Origin: Clostridium sp.
GTDB taxonomy: Bacteria > Bacillota > Clostridia > Oscillospirales > Acutalibacteraceae
Length of the DNA stretch: 43,995 nt
NCBI GenBank assembly: GCA_023663865.1
Contig: JAMPGU010000019.1
Span: 1-43,995 of the forward strand
Reading direction: 5' to 3'
Positions 17,111 through 24,834 of this stretch are shown piece after piece. The notes beneath the pieces were generated by a model. The model was not told the DNA's origin, made no database searches, and saw only the letters and a program-made list of their open reading frames with translations. How positions within the stretch are numbered: position 1 is the first letter of the stretch; the number at the start of each line of letters is the position of its first letter. A program made the position numbers and the translations under genes.

Positions 17111-18064
17111 CTAAATCTTGTTGATTGCATTCACGAGTTCCTCTATGTCCAAATGAGTATAGATTTTTTCGGTTAGCGTCATTGCACCCGAATGACCAAC
17201 AATCTTTTTTATAATTGTCTGGCTAACATCAGCTTCCACAAGCATTGAAACACAGGTGTGTCTACAGCAATGCGGAGTTTGTGTTAAGCCAAGATTGCTC
17301 ATCAAAGGCAAGAAATAACTATCATAATAATTTCGGTATTTGAATTGTTCTCCGTATTCAGTATGAATAAGATATTCACTTTCGGTATCGTTATACCAAT
17401 TTTCAAAGAATGGCAATACCTTATCCGCAATCGGAACTTTTCTTATACCGTTTTCTGTTTTGCTGGCTAAAACATCAAAATATTGTTCATCTAAATGAAC
17501 ATTTTCTTTTTTCAGATCAAGCATCTCGGATATTCTTACGCCTGTGTATATCAGCATCAAAACAATCTGATAATACTTATCATCCTTCTGTTTCCACAGG
17601 AGTTTAATATCCTCTTTGGTAAATTTGTTTCTATCCATTTTGTTAGGATTACGATCTTTGTATTTAACTATGTCAACAAATTCGGAATAATCTTTGTTAC
17701 AAATATCATTCATCATTGCATAGTCATATAACTGACCGAAAAGCACCTTTAATTTTCTTAAAGTCGGATAGTTTTTACCACAGTTATCAACAACATACTG
17801 CAAATCCGCAAGCCGCATATCCTTGAACACCTTGTTATACAGTGACTTGCAAAGCTTGTATGAAGCTTTATAACCTTTAACATTTGATTCAGATATTGAT
17901 GAAAATTTGCTTGCCGACCACCTGTCATAAATTTCCTTAAAAGTAATCTTTGACGCAGTAATATCAAACGGATTTTTATTATATTCTGCAAGCATTTGCA
18001 GTCCGTCTGCTTTTGTCGGTGCATATCCTATTACAATATAGTCCTGAACCTGCTTGTCTTTCAC
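17111..18064 (-). CDS. int: Tyrosine integrase, main reading frame
   Basis: 317 residues from a GTG at 18064. The core-binding domain (about 40-140) and catalytic domain are intact: R177 in TGVRISE, H265 and R268 in HCCRH, H291 in GHSG, and the nucleophile Y302 in IYTHLD. The family is Tn916-like. Same-frame sequence continues upstream to a TTG at 18163 but is broken by an amber codon (18077-18079), so this frame lacks the first part of the N-terminal arm-binding domain. The internal GTG has only a poor ribosome site. Either the gene is a recent nonsense mutant or a shortened protein is made. It lies next to attL, as expected. Confidence 0.85.
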   Translation of the reverse strand: MKDKQVQDYIVIGYAPTKADGLQMLAEYNKNPFDITASKITFKEIYDRWSASKFSSISESNVKGYKASYKLCKSLYNKVFKDMRLADLQYVVDNCGKNYPTLRKLKVLFGQLYDYAMMNDICNKDYSEFVDIVKYKDRNPNKMDRNKFTKEDIKLLWKQKDDKYYQIVLMLIYTGVRISEMLDLKKENVHLDEQYFDVLASKTENGIRKVPIADKVLPFFENWYNDTESEYLIHTEYGEQFKYRNYYDSYFLPLMSNLGLTQTPHCCRHTCVSMLVEADVSQTIIKKIVGHSGAMTLTEKIYTHLDIEELVNAINKI

Positions 18065-18163
18065 CTCGTCATAATGCTAGCCAGCAGTTTTTCTGACAAG
18101 ATAGGGATTTCTTCGCCTACCGGATAATTTAGTGACGCCGCCATATCCGTTTGGCAATCTCAA
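18065..18163 (-). pseudogene. 5' part of the integrase, cut off by an amber codon
   Basis: An AAGGAGGTT ribosome site (18172-18180) precedes a TTG at 18163. Translation reads RLPNGYGGVTKLSGRRRNPY and on to KTAG, typical of the arm-binding N-terminus of Tn916-like integrases. It then hits TAG at codon 29 (18077-18079) and continues in the same frame with HYDEV into the main integrase. Joined, the protein would be 350 residues, the normal length. Confidence 0.75.
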
Positions 18164-18203
18164 TACTCCAAAACCTCCTTAATAAAATATTTATGATAAG
18201 AGC

Positions 18204-18830
18204 TTATTGCTCGTCATCACCGTCATTTTGTTGTGCAGCAATTTCTGCCACACGCTCTCTGTCTAATTCGAGAAATTTTTTAAGCCTTTCCTCTGTACTC
18301 AGATATTCAATTTTTTTATCTGTTAAAAAGCAGTTTGTATATCTGCCCAGCATCTTTTCTTCCCAGTTATCAAAATCCTGATAACTCATCCAATATATTT
18401 CGGCAGAATCTCTGTTTTTCTGAAATTCTTTTAATGTCTGTACCAAAGGATAATTCACTTCGTGTTTTTCGTCATTACCATTTATAATAATTGAACATTT
18501 CCAATTATGAATATCCGTTGCCTTTTCGACTTCGATTCTGAAGTCGATTTCTTTTTTTCTGTCAATCTTGAACAGAAAAGCAAGTACATCTGAAAGACTG
18601 TCTAATTGCATATGTGTTGAATCATATCCTATAAAATAACTAATCGGAACTTCCAGCACCTCTGATATGGACTGTAAGGTTGAAATAGAAATATCTATTT
18701 CTCCGCTTTCATATTTCTGAACAGTACGCAGGGATTTATTAAGTGCTGTTGCAAACTCTGTCTGATTCATTTTCTTGAGTTTTCTTTGTTCGGTAATTCT
18801 TTCACCGATTTCAATATGTAAATTACGCAT
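18204..18830 (-). CDS. XRE-family regulator of the element
   Basis: 208 residues from ATG 18830, which sits 6 bases after AAGAGGTG; the GTG at 18839 is part of that ribosome site. An N-terminal helix-turn-helix of the XRE/cI type (about 8-65, 'NQTEFATALNKSLRTVQKYE') is followed by a domain of about 130 residues of unknown fold and an acidic, Gln-rich tail. It diverges from the small gene at 18985 across a 150-base region with two promoters and inverted repeats. The setting suggests a repressor deciding between maintenance and excision or transfer. It lacks the Ser-Lys pair of LexA-type self-cleaving repressors. Confidence 0.8.
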   Translation of the reverse strand: MRNLHIEIGERITEQRKLKKMNQTEFATALNKSLRTVQKYESGEIDISISTLQSISEVLEVPISYFIGYDSTHMQLDSLSDVLAFLFKIDRKKEIDFRIEVEKATDIHNWKCSIIINGNDEKHEVNYPLVQTLKEFQKNRDSAEIYWMSYQDFDNWEEKMLGRYTNCFLTDKKIEYLSTEERLKKFLELDRERVAEIAAQQNDGDDEQ

Positions 18831-18848
18831 TCGTATCACCTCTTTTAC

Positions 18849-18877
18849 AATATAACATATAATCTACAGAATTTCAA
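18849..18877 (-). promoter_or_regulatory. Promoter of the XRE regulator
   Basis: Read on the minus strand: TTGAAA (18872-18877), a 17-base spacer and TATATT (18849-18854). Confidence 0.6.
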
Positions 18878-18883
18878 GCACAA

Positions 18884-18904
18884 ATATGTATTTTTGTTAC
18901 ATAT
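18884..18904. promoter_or_regulatory. Candidate operator between divergent promoters
   Basis: ATATGTA (18884-18890) and its complement TACATAT (18898-18904) with a 7-base spacer. It lies between the promoter of the XRE gene and the promoter of the small gene, the usual position for a dual-acting repressor site. Confidence 0.45.
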
Positions 18905-18911
18905 ATTTTTC

Positions 18912-18940
18912 TTGACAAATTTAAATTCATAATTTATAAT
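18912..18940 (+). promoter_or_regulatory. Strong promoter of the mobilisation side
   Basis: TTGACA (18912-18917), a 17-base spacer and TATAAT (18935-18940), all consensus. An inverted repeat AAATTCAT (18923-18930) / ATGAATTT (18939-18946) spans the -10 box and is a second possible repressor site. Confidence 0.8.
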
Positions 18941-18984
18941 GAATTTAACGCATTAATAATGCATAATTGCAAGGAGGTGACGCA

Positions 18985-19221
18985 ATGACAGAGAAGGTTT
19001 ATATTGAAAGTCCAAACTTTACAGGAAGAAATGTTCCTGTTACTGAAATTGCAAAGGCAATCGGTAAGGACGCACAATATGTTCGTATCGGACTTCAAAA
19101 GGGTATTCTAAAGTTTGGCTATGCAATCAAGCTTGAAAATTCAAGAGAGTATAACTATTACTGCCCCGACAAAAAGGTTTGGGAAGAAACAGGTTATTTC
19201 AATGAAAAGAGAGCCGGATAA
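18985..19221 (+). CDS. Small DNA-binding-like protein, possible excisionase
   Basis: 78 residues from ATG 18985 behind AAGGAGGTG; the frame is open back to 18967, but that start lies at or before the ribosome site. 'NVPVTEIAKAIGKDAQYVRIGLQKG' has the shape of a helix-turn-helix found in small excisionase or repressor-antagonist proteins, followed by a short beta region ('YAIKLENSREYNYYCPDKKVWEETGYF'). I do not recognise a named family. It is controlled from the strong promoter opposite the XRE repressor, which fits an Xis or activator role, but this is inference. Confidence 0.6.
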   Translation: MTEKVYIESPNFTGRNVPVTEIAKAIGKDAQYVRIGLQKGILKFGYAIKLENSREYNYYCPDKKVWEETGYFNEKRAG

Positions 19222-19315
19222 TAAAAAGTGACTGTCTGTTACATCTGATAAGATAACAGGCAGTCATTCATTTTAGGAAAGTAAATATTTGCAGTCACAG
19301 ACTGTAACGAGCATA

Positions 19316-19372
19316 GGTTTTGTAAAGCCACAGGCACAAAACCAGACGGCTGAAGCCGAATGGGGACACCCC
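19316..19372. other. Candidate origin of transfer (oriT)
   Basis: The 188-base gap before mobC holds clustered inverted repeats: GGTTTTGT/ACAAAACC (19316-19323, 19336-19343), CGGCT/AGCCG (19347-19351, 19354-19358) and GGGG/CCCC (19362-19365, 19369-19372). Hairpins just upstream of mobC-mobA are the normal position and form of oriT in mobilizable elements. The nick site is not identified. Confidence 0.5.
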
Positions 19373-19409
19373 TTTAACCCCGTTGAAAAATATTTGAAAG
19401 GATGTTTTT

Positions 19410-19673
19410 ATGAGAACAAGAAACAAATTAATCAATATCAGAGTTACCGATGATGAATGGTCAACACTCGAACGCAAGGCTAAAAAGTGTGGCTTGTCAT
19501 TGTCGGCATATTTAAGAAAAGTAGGACTAAATCAGAATGTAAAAACTGCACCAAGCAGTTATTTGTATGAAGCGTATCAAGCCGTTTGCGATATGAATAA
19601 CAGTCAGTTAAACGGTGTTGCTGATTTAATTCTTAAAGCCTATCACGACGGAGCGCATAATGAATGGCAGTAA
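19410..19673 (+). CDS. mobC: MobC-like relaxosome accessory protein
   Basis: 87 residues. It begins with 'RNKLINIRVTDDEWSTLERK', the ribbon-helix-helix start of MobC/MbeC-type proteins, followed by 'KKCGLSLSAYLRKVGL'. Such proteins bind oriT and help the relaxase open the strand. The ribosome site is GAAAGGATG. Its end overlaps the relaxase gene by 10 bases, a standard MobC-MobA arrangement. Confidence 0.85.
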   Translation: MRTRNKLINIRVTDDEWSTLERKAKKCGLSLSAYLRKVGLNQNVKTAPSSYLYEAYQAVCDMNNSQLNGVADLILKAYHDGAHNEWQ

Positions 19674-21046
19674 CAAAAATCTGGGCAATTAAGGATAGTT
19701 TATCACGAGTGGTTGATTATGCAGCTAATCCAAGCAAGACGGTTTATTCTGATTTGCAAAAGGTTATTCATTATGCAGATGATAGCAGCAAAACGATCAA
19801 CGGTAAAGAAAAAGCCTGCTTTGTTACAGGCGTTAATTGTAATGCTGACACTGCATTTGAAGAAATGTACGCAGTTCAGGAGCGTTTTAACAAAATCAAT
19901 GGCAATGTAGCTTACCACGCTTATCAAAGCTTTAAAACCGGTGAGGTTACTCCTGAACAATGCCACAGAATCGGTGTTCAACTTGCAAAGGATATGTGGG
20001 GTGCTGATCATCAAGTGCTTGTTGCAACACATTTCAACACAGGAACATATCACAACCATTTTGTTATCAATTCGGTTAATATGTGGACTGGGAAAAAGTT
20101 TGATTGCAATAAGAAAGCATACTATAAATTCAGAGATTTGTCCGATAAATTATGCGAAAAGGAACAACTTACTGTAATCAAAAATCCAAGTGGAAAGACG
20201 CCAAGAAGTATGTACTTTGCAGAAAAACGAGGAGAACCGACAAAGTATAATCTGATGCGTAATGCTATTGATTATGCGATTAGCATCAGTGTTAATCAGG
20301 CACAATTCAGAAAAGCATTAGAAAAACAGGGCTATATAATTAATCTTGATCCGAGATTAAAATATGCCACCATTCGTTCGGTAAATGACACAAAAAATAC
20401 TCGCCTATATCATTTAGGCGAGAAGTATGACAGAGATGGTATTGTCAGCAGAATGCGGGAAAATGATGTCTGGATAGCAAGTGAAAAATATAGTATTTAT
20501 ATTAAAGATACTAAAACAAAGACTGTCCAACTAAAGAAATATATTTTAAAAGGCAGCTTATCTAACACAAGAAAAATTATAGGCTTAAAAGCACTTTACT
20601 TGCACTATTGCTATCTGTTAGGTTATATTCCAAAGAAACACCAGCCATTATCTCCTGAAATGAAAAAGGCTTGGCGAAAGATTGACAGATATTCGCAAGA
20701 GATAAGATTGATTTCAAAACAAAATCTCAATACCCTTGATGATGTAAATGATTTTATCAACACTTCAACAGATCAAATAAAACTTATTGAATCTCAACGC
20801 CGGCACATCTACAACAAGCTCCACAGGTGTACTGATACAGACAAAAGAATAGATTTATTATCTCAAAGAAATAACTGCACATCTGCTCTAAACGATTTAC
20901 GCAAAAATATTCGCACAGCAAATCATATCATTGCAGATACCCCCGAAATCAAATCCAATATCAAAGCAGAGCAGAGTATTCAGAAGCAAAGATATGTTGT
21001 AAAAAACAAGCAAAAAGAAAAATATAATATCAATTATTATAGATGA
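19664..21046 (+). CDS. mobA: Relaxase/mobilisation nuclease (MOBP type)
   Basis: 460 residues. The relaxase domain occupies the first 230 residues, with the metal-binding histidine triad H123, H130, H132 in 'ATHFNTGTYHNHFVINSV' and a candidate catalytic tyrosine near Y19 in 'VVDYAANPSK'. The C-terminal half is helical and basic, of unknown role. It nicks oriT and pilots the strand into the recipient. Parts of this gene recur as decayed copies at 29479-29580 and 34245-34352. It is followed by a hairpin terminator. Confidence 0.9.
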   Translation: MAVTKIWAIKDSLSRVVDYAANPSKTVYSDLQKVIHYADDSSKTINGKEKACFVTGVNCNADTAFEEMYAVQERFNKINGNVAYHAYQSFKTGEVTPEQCHRIGVQLAKDMWGADHQVLVATHFNTGTYHNHFVINSVNMWTGKKFDCNKKAYYKFRDLSDKLCEKEQLTVIKNPSGKTPRSMYFAEKRGEPTKYNLMRNAIDYAISISVNQAQFRKALEKQGYIINLDPRLKYATIRSVNDTKNTRLYHLGEKYDRDGIVSRMRENDVWIASEKYSIYIKDTKTKTVQLKKYILKGSLSNTRKIIGLKALYLHYCYLLGYIPKKHQPLSPEMKKAWRKIDRYSQEIRLISKQNLNTLDDVNDFINTSTDQIKLIESQRRHIYNKLHRCTDTDKRIDLLSQRNNCTSALNDLRKNIRTANHIIADTPEIKSNIKAEQSIQKQRYVVKNKQKEKYNINYYR

Positions 21047-21058
21047 TTATAATAACAA

Positions 21059-21085
21059 AAAGGCAGGTGTTGTAAACCTGCCTTT
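21059..21085. terminator. Terminator between mobA and the small XRE gene
   Basis: A perfect 10-bp stem (AAAGGCAGGT 21059-21068 with ACCTGCCTTT 21076-21085) around a 7-base loop. It serves mobA from the left and the convergent XRE gene from the right. Confidence 0.75.
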
Positions 21086-21087
21086 AA

Positions 21088-21396
21088 TTATGAGTTTAAT
21101 CGCTTCGCCATTTGCGTAAGTAAATTAATATCATCTTTATTCATTTTATTAATTTCTTCATTTAACTCTTTTAATAAAACAATTTCATTTTCATTTGTGT
21201 CAAAAAACTCAAGAGGTGTAATACCGAAATAATCGCATATGGTTAAAAATTCAGACATAGACGGAAGAGCTCTACCTGAAGAAATACTTTGTATATATCC
21301 TTTGCTATGACCTAAGTCCATACTCATTTTATATTCGGAAACACTTTTTTGAATACGCAATTGAGTAATCCTTTGCCTGATAAAAGCTTCATCCAT
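21088..21396 (-). CDS. Small XRE-family repressor
   Basis: 102 residues. A helix-turn-helix (about 6-62, 'SEYKMSMDLGHSKGYIQSISSGRA') is followed by a short helical tail ('NEEINKMNKDDINLLTQMAKRL'), a common form of minimal XRE regulators. It diverges from the giant surface-protein operon with 139 bases between. Two palindromes lie there: one near its own start and one inside the promoter of the surface operon. It therefore probably represses both. The ATG at 21396 lies after a GGGGTGATAAA stretch acting as the ribosome site. Confidence 0.82.
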   Translation of the reverse strand: MDEAFIRQRITQLRIQKSVSEYKMSMDLGHSKGYIQSISSGRALPSMSEFLTICDYFGITPLEFFDTNENEIVLLKELNEEINKMNKDDINLLTQMAKRLNS

Positions 21397-21430
21397 TTTA
21401 TCACCCCTATCTATATGATAATTTTACACC

Positions 21431-21460
21431 AATTAAATTAGTAATATTACCAATTTAATT
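21431..21460. promoter_or_regulatory. 30-bp near-perfect palindrome (candidate operator 1)
   Basis: The arms AATTAAATTAGTAAT and ATTACCAATTTAATT are complementary except for one pair. The site lies 35-64 bases upstream of the small XRE gene start and shares an ATTAGT/ACTAAT-type core with the site at 21478-21498. Confidence 0.55.
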
Positions 21461-21471
21461 ATTTTTTATTC

Positions 21472-21500
21472 TTGACTTATACTAATTATATTAGTATACT
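21472..21500 (+). promoter_or_regulatory. Promoter of the surface-protein operon with built-in operator
   Basis: TTGACT (21472-21477), a 17-base spacer and TATACT (21495-21500). A perfect palindrome, TATACTAAT / ATTAGTATA with a 3-base centre (21478-21498), fills the spacer and runs into the -10 box. A protein bound there would exclude RNA polymerase. Confidence 0.7.
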
Positions 21501-21535
21501 GTACTTGTGAAATTATATTACTCAGGAGGTACTAT

Positions 21536-24500
21536 ATGGAAAAGAAAAAAACGAGTAAAGCAGTTTGGGCTGTTATCTCGGTAACACTTGCAATTGCGAT
21601 TGTTGCTTTGGTAGTAGCACTGGTTGCACACAACAGGTCTGAAACTGTTATCGGACCGAAAGCGTTGTCAGCTTATGAGCTTGCTTTGGAAAATGGTTAT
21701 GAAGGTACAGTTGAACAATGGTTGGCATCATTAGTTGGTGAAACAGGTGAAGACGGCAAATCTGCCTATGACTTAGCTGTTGAAAACGGATACAATGGTG
21801 ATGTTACTACTTGGCTGAAGTCACTTGTAGGCTCAAATGGTACAAACGGTACTAACGGCAAGTCTGCGTACGAATTGGCTGTTGACAACGGATATATGGG
21901 CAGTCTTTCTGAATGGCAGAACACATTGACATCAAAATCAGGTGTTAATGGAAAAGACGGTAAAGACGGCAACAATGGTACCAATGGTCTTGACGGTAAA
22001 AATGGAGTAAACGGCAAGAATGGTAAAGATGGTGCTGATGGTAAATCAGCTTATGAGCTTGCTGTTGATAACGGATATAAGGGCACATTAGAACAGTGGC
22101 TTTCTGACATCAGTGGTGACAATCTTACTACATACAAGGCTGCTGTTAACAATGGTTACACAGGAACTTATGATCAGTGGATTGCTGATTTAGTTAATGC
22201 TGCCAACAAGAAAAACGGACTTTCTGCTTATGAGATTGCTGTTCAGAATGGATTTGCAGGAACAGAAAGTGAATGGCTCGCTGCACTCGTTGGTGCAAAG
22301 GGCGAAACAGGTGCTAACGGCAAATCAGCTTATGAACTCGCAGTGGAAAAGGGTTACATAGGTACTGAAGAGGATTGGCTAAACTCTCTTATCGGTAAGA
22401 ATGGCAAAAATGGTACTGACGGTAAAGACGGTGCGAATGGTGCAGATGGAAAATCTGCTTACGATTTAGCTGTCGATAACGGCTATAAAGGCACATTGCA
22501 GGAGTGGTTAATATCTCTTGTAGGTGAAAACGGCAAAGACGGCCAGAATGGTACTGATGGCAAAAACGGCACAAATGGCGTTGACGGTAAGTCAACTTAT
22601 GAATTGGCTGTAGAAAATGGTTTCACAGGCAGTGAAACAGAGTGGTTATCTTCACTTATCGGCAAAAACGGTACTGACGGAAAGAATGGTACAGACGGCA
22701 AGGATGGTAAGTCTGCATACGAAATTGCTGTTGCAAATGGTTTTGTCGGTACTGAACAGGAATGGATTGCGTCACTGACAAATTCAGGTGCTAACGGTAA
22801 GGATGGAAAAGATGGCTTATCTGCTTATGAACTCGCTGTAGAAGAAGGCTACAAAGGAACTAAAACAGAATGGTTAGCGTCCTTAGTTGGTGAGGCTGGC
22901 GAAGCAGGTCGTGACGGTAAAGATGGTGCTGATGGCACAAATGGTAAGTCAGCATATGAGCTTGCATTGGATAATGGCTTTAACGGCTCATTGCAGGATT
23001 GGCTGCTTTCACTTGTAGGTACAAATGGTACTGATGGTAAAGACGGTCAAAATGGTGCAGACGGCAAAGACGGGAAGTCTGCTTATGAAATTGCTGTTGA
23101 CAATGGATACACAGGAACTGTTGAGCAATGGCTGACATCACTTGTCGGAGTAAAAGGTGACAAGGGTGATAATGGTAAGGACGGAGCAGATGGCAAGTCA
23201 GCTTATGACCTTGCAGTAGCTAAGGGCTATAAAGGCACTGAGGATGAATGGTTAGCATCATTATCAGGTGCAAACGGAACTAACGGAAAATCTGCTTACG
23301 AAATCGCAGTTGAATATGGCTTTGCGGGAACAGAGGCAGAATGGCTTGAATCACTTAAAGGGACAGCCTCAGGCAGTGGTGCTGACGGAAAATCAGCTTA
23401 TCAGATTGCAGTAGAAAATGGCTTTAACGGTACTCCTGCTGAATGGCTGAACTCACTTAAAGGTGCTAACGGCAGCAATGGTAAGTCTGCTTATGATATT
23501 GCTGTAGAGAATGGATTTGAAGGCAGTCAGACAGATTGGCTTGCATCTCTTGCAGGAGAGAATGGTGCTTATGGTGCAGATGGCAAATCAGCGTATGAGC
23601 TTGCACAGGATAATGGGTTCAGCGGAACATTATCAGAGTGGCTTGATTCTTTAATCGGTAAAGACGGAGTGGATGGAAAAGACGGCAAGGATGGTAAGGA
23701 CGGTTTGTCTGCTTACGAGCTTGCTGTTGCAAACGGCTACAAAGGTTCATTAACAGAATGGCTTGCGTCATTAGTAGGTGCTAATGGTGTTGACGGTAAG
23801 TCTGCTTATGACTTAGCAGTAGAAAATGGATATAACGGAACACTTCAGGATTGGTTAGCAACTCTGGTTGGTGCAACAGGAAAAGATGGTGCATCAGCTT
23901 ATGAATTGGCTGTTACTCACGGCTATACAGGAACTGAGGAAGAGTGGATCAATTCATTAGCAGGCAAAGATGGCAAATCTGCTTATGAAATTGCCGTCGA
24001 ACACGGTTATACAGGTACGGAAGAACAATGGCTTGCATCTCTTAAAGGTGCAGATGGTAAAAACGGTACTGATGGTGCAAATGGTAAAGACGGAACAAAT
24101 GGTACTGACGGTATTTCAGTAAAATCTGTTCGTGTAAATGAGGATAAGCACCTGATTGTAACTCTTAGTGACGGAACAGAAATCGATGCCGGTTATGTTG
24201 GTGTTACCGATAATAGCTCTTCAGCAAAAACATACACTGTTATTTTCAAAGACTATGACGGAACAGTTCTTAAAACAGAAACTGTAGAAAGTGGCAAATC
24301 AGCAACCGCCCCGGCTAACCCATCAAGAGATGGTTACATATTTACAAAATGGGATAAATCATTCAGCAATATTACTAGTGACATTGTTATTACTGCTCAA
24401 TATGAAAAGATAACTGGTGCATATTTGAGTTGTGACAATTTTTCAGTTGACAAAGGGTCAACAATTTCGATTCCTGTTAAACTGGTTAATTGTACAGATC

Positions 24501-24811
24501 CTATAAAGTCTTTAGGAATTTCTATTTTTGATAATTCAGACAATTTAAATATTACAAAAGGATCGTGGTCATCAGATTTTGATTATGAAATTGCCAATTT
24601 TAACAAAACAAGGCTTCAAGGTGTAGCTACATTATCAGAACAGTCGGTTGTAAGCGGAGACATATTTAACTTAACACTGAATGTTCCTAACACAGTGGAA
24701 TCTGGAACATATGCATTAACAATTTCTTTGAAAACAACATATTTCGATTCCAACGAAGATGAAAAAGAAATTTCTTGCACACCTGTAACTATATCAATAA
24801 CAGTTAAGTAG
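21536..24811 (+). CDS. Giant membrane-anchored collagen-like stalk with C-terminal cohesin-like domain
   Basis: 1091 residues. A short basic N-terminus and one hydrophobic helix (about 9-31) without a clear cleavage site suggest a type II membrane anchor. About 22 modules follow, each with 'KSAYELAVxNGYxGTxxEWL' then 'SLxG', joined by collagen-type Gly-X-Y runs rich in NGT, KDG and DGK; one (about residue 203) is degenerate. Near residues 901-960 is an InlB-type beta repeat ('FKDYDGTVLKTETVESGKSA'). The last 130 residues ('SVDKGSTISIPVKL', 'SLGISIF', 'GVATLSEQSVVSGDIFNLTL') look like a cohesin-type beta-sandwich. There is no LPXTG motif. AGGAGG precedes the ATG. The next gene, 23 bases on, encodes a dockerin protein, suggesting partners. 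The cohesin call is by eye. Confidence 0.8.
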   Translation: MEKKKTSKAVWAVISVTLAIAIVALVVALVAHNRSETVIGPKALSAYELALENGYEGTVEQWLASLVGETGEDGKSAYDLAVENGYNGDVTTWLKSLVGSNGTNGTNGKSAYELAVDNGYMGSLSEWQNTLTSKSGVNGKDGKDGNNGTNGLDGKNGVNGKNGKDGADGKSAYELAVDNGYKGTLEQWLSDISGDNLTTYKAAVNNGYTGTYDQWIADLVNAANKKNGLSAYEIAVQNGFAGTESEWLAALVGAKGETGANGKSAYELAVEKGYIGTEEDWLNSLIGKNGKNGTDGKDGANGADGKSAYDLAVDNGYKGTLQEWLISLVGENGKDGQNGTDGKNGTNGVDGKSTYELAVENGFTGSETEWLSSLIGKNGTDGKNGTDGKDGKSAYEIAVANGFVGTEQEWIASLTNSGANGKDGKDGLSAYELAVEEGYKGTKTEWLASLVGEAGEAGRDGKDGADGTNGKSAYELALDNGFNGSLQDWLLSLVGTNGTDGKDGQNGADGKDGKSAYEIAVDNGYTGTVEQWLTSLVGVKGDKGDNGKDGADGKSAYDLAVAKGYKGTEDEWLASLSGANGTNGKSAYEIAVEYGFAGTEAEWLESLKGTASGSGADGKSAYQIAVENGFNGTPAEWLNSLKGANGSNGKSAYDIAVENGFEGSQTDWLASLAGENGAYGADGKSAYELAQDNGFSGTLSEWLDSLIGKDGVDGKDGKDGKDGLSAYELAVANGYKGSLTEWLASLVGANGVDGKSAYDLAVENGYNGTLQDWLATLVGATGKDGASAYELAVTHGYTGTEEEWINSLAGKDGKSAYEIAVEHGYTGTEEQWLASLKGADGKNGTDGANGKDGTNGTDGISVKSVRVNEDKHLIVTLSDGTEIDAGYVGVTDNSSSAKTYTVIFKDYDGTVLKTETVESGKSATAPANPSRDGYIFTKWDKSFSNITSDIVITAQYEKITGAYLSCDNFSVDKGSTISIPVKLVNCTDPIKSLGISIFDNSDNLNITKGSWSSDFDYEIANFNKTRLQGVATLSEQSVVSGDIFNLTLNVPNTVESGTYALTISLKTTYFDSNEDEKEISCTPVTISITVK

Positions 24812-24834
24812 ATATTTGAAAGGAGAGAAGTTTT

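Noticed and set aside
21656..24115. CRISPR-like array suggested by the many near-repeats
   Set aside because: The repeats are coding, diverged, in frame throughout, of variable spacing, and have no cas genes nearby.
21536..24811. Phage tail-fibre gene, because similar collagen/SAYELA modules occur in tail fibres
   Set aside because: There are no other phage structural genes, the N-terminus is a membrane anchor, and the C-terminus is cohesin-like rather than a receptor-binding tip.
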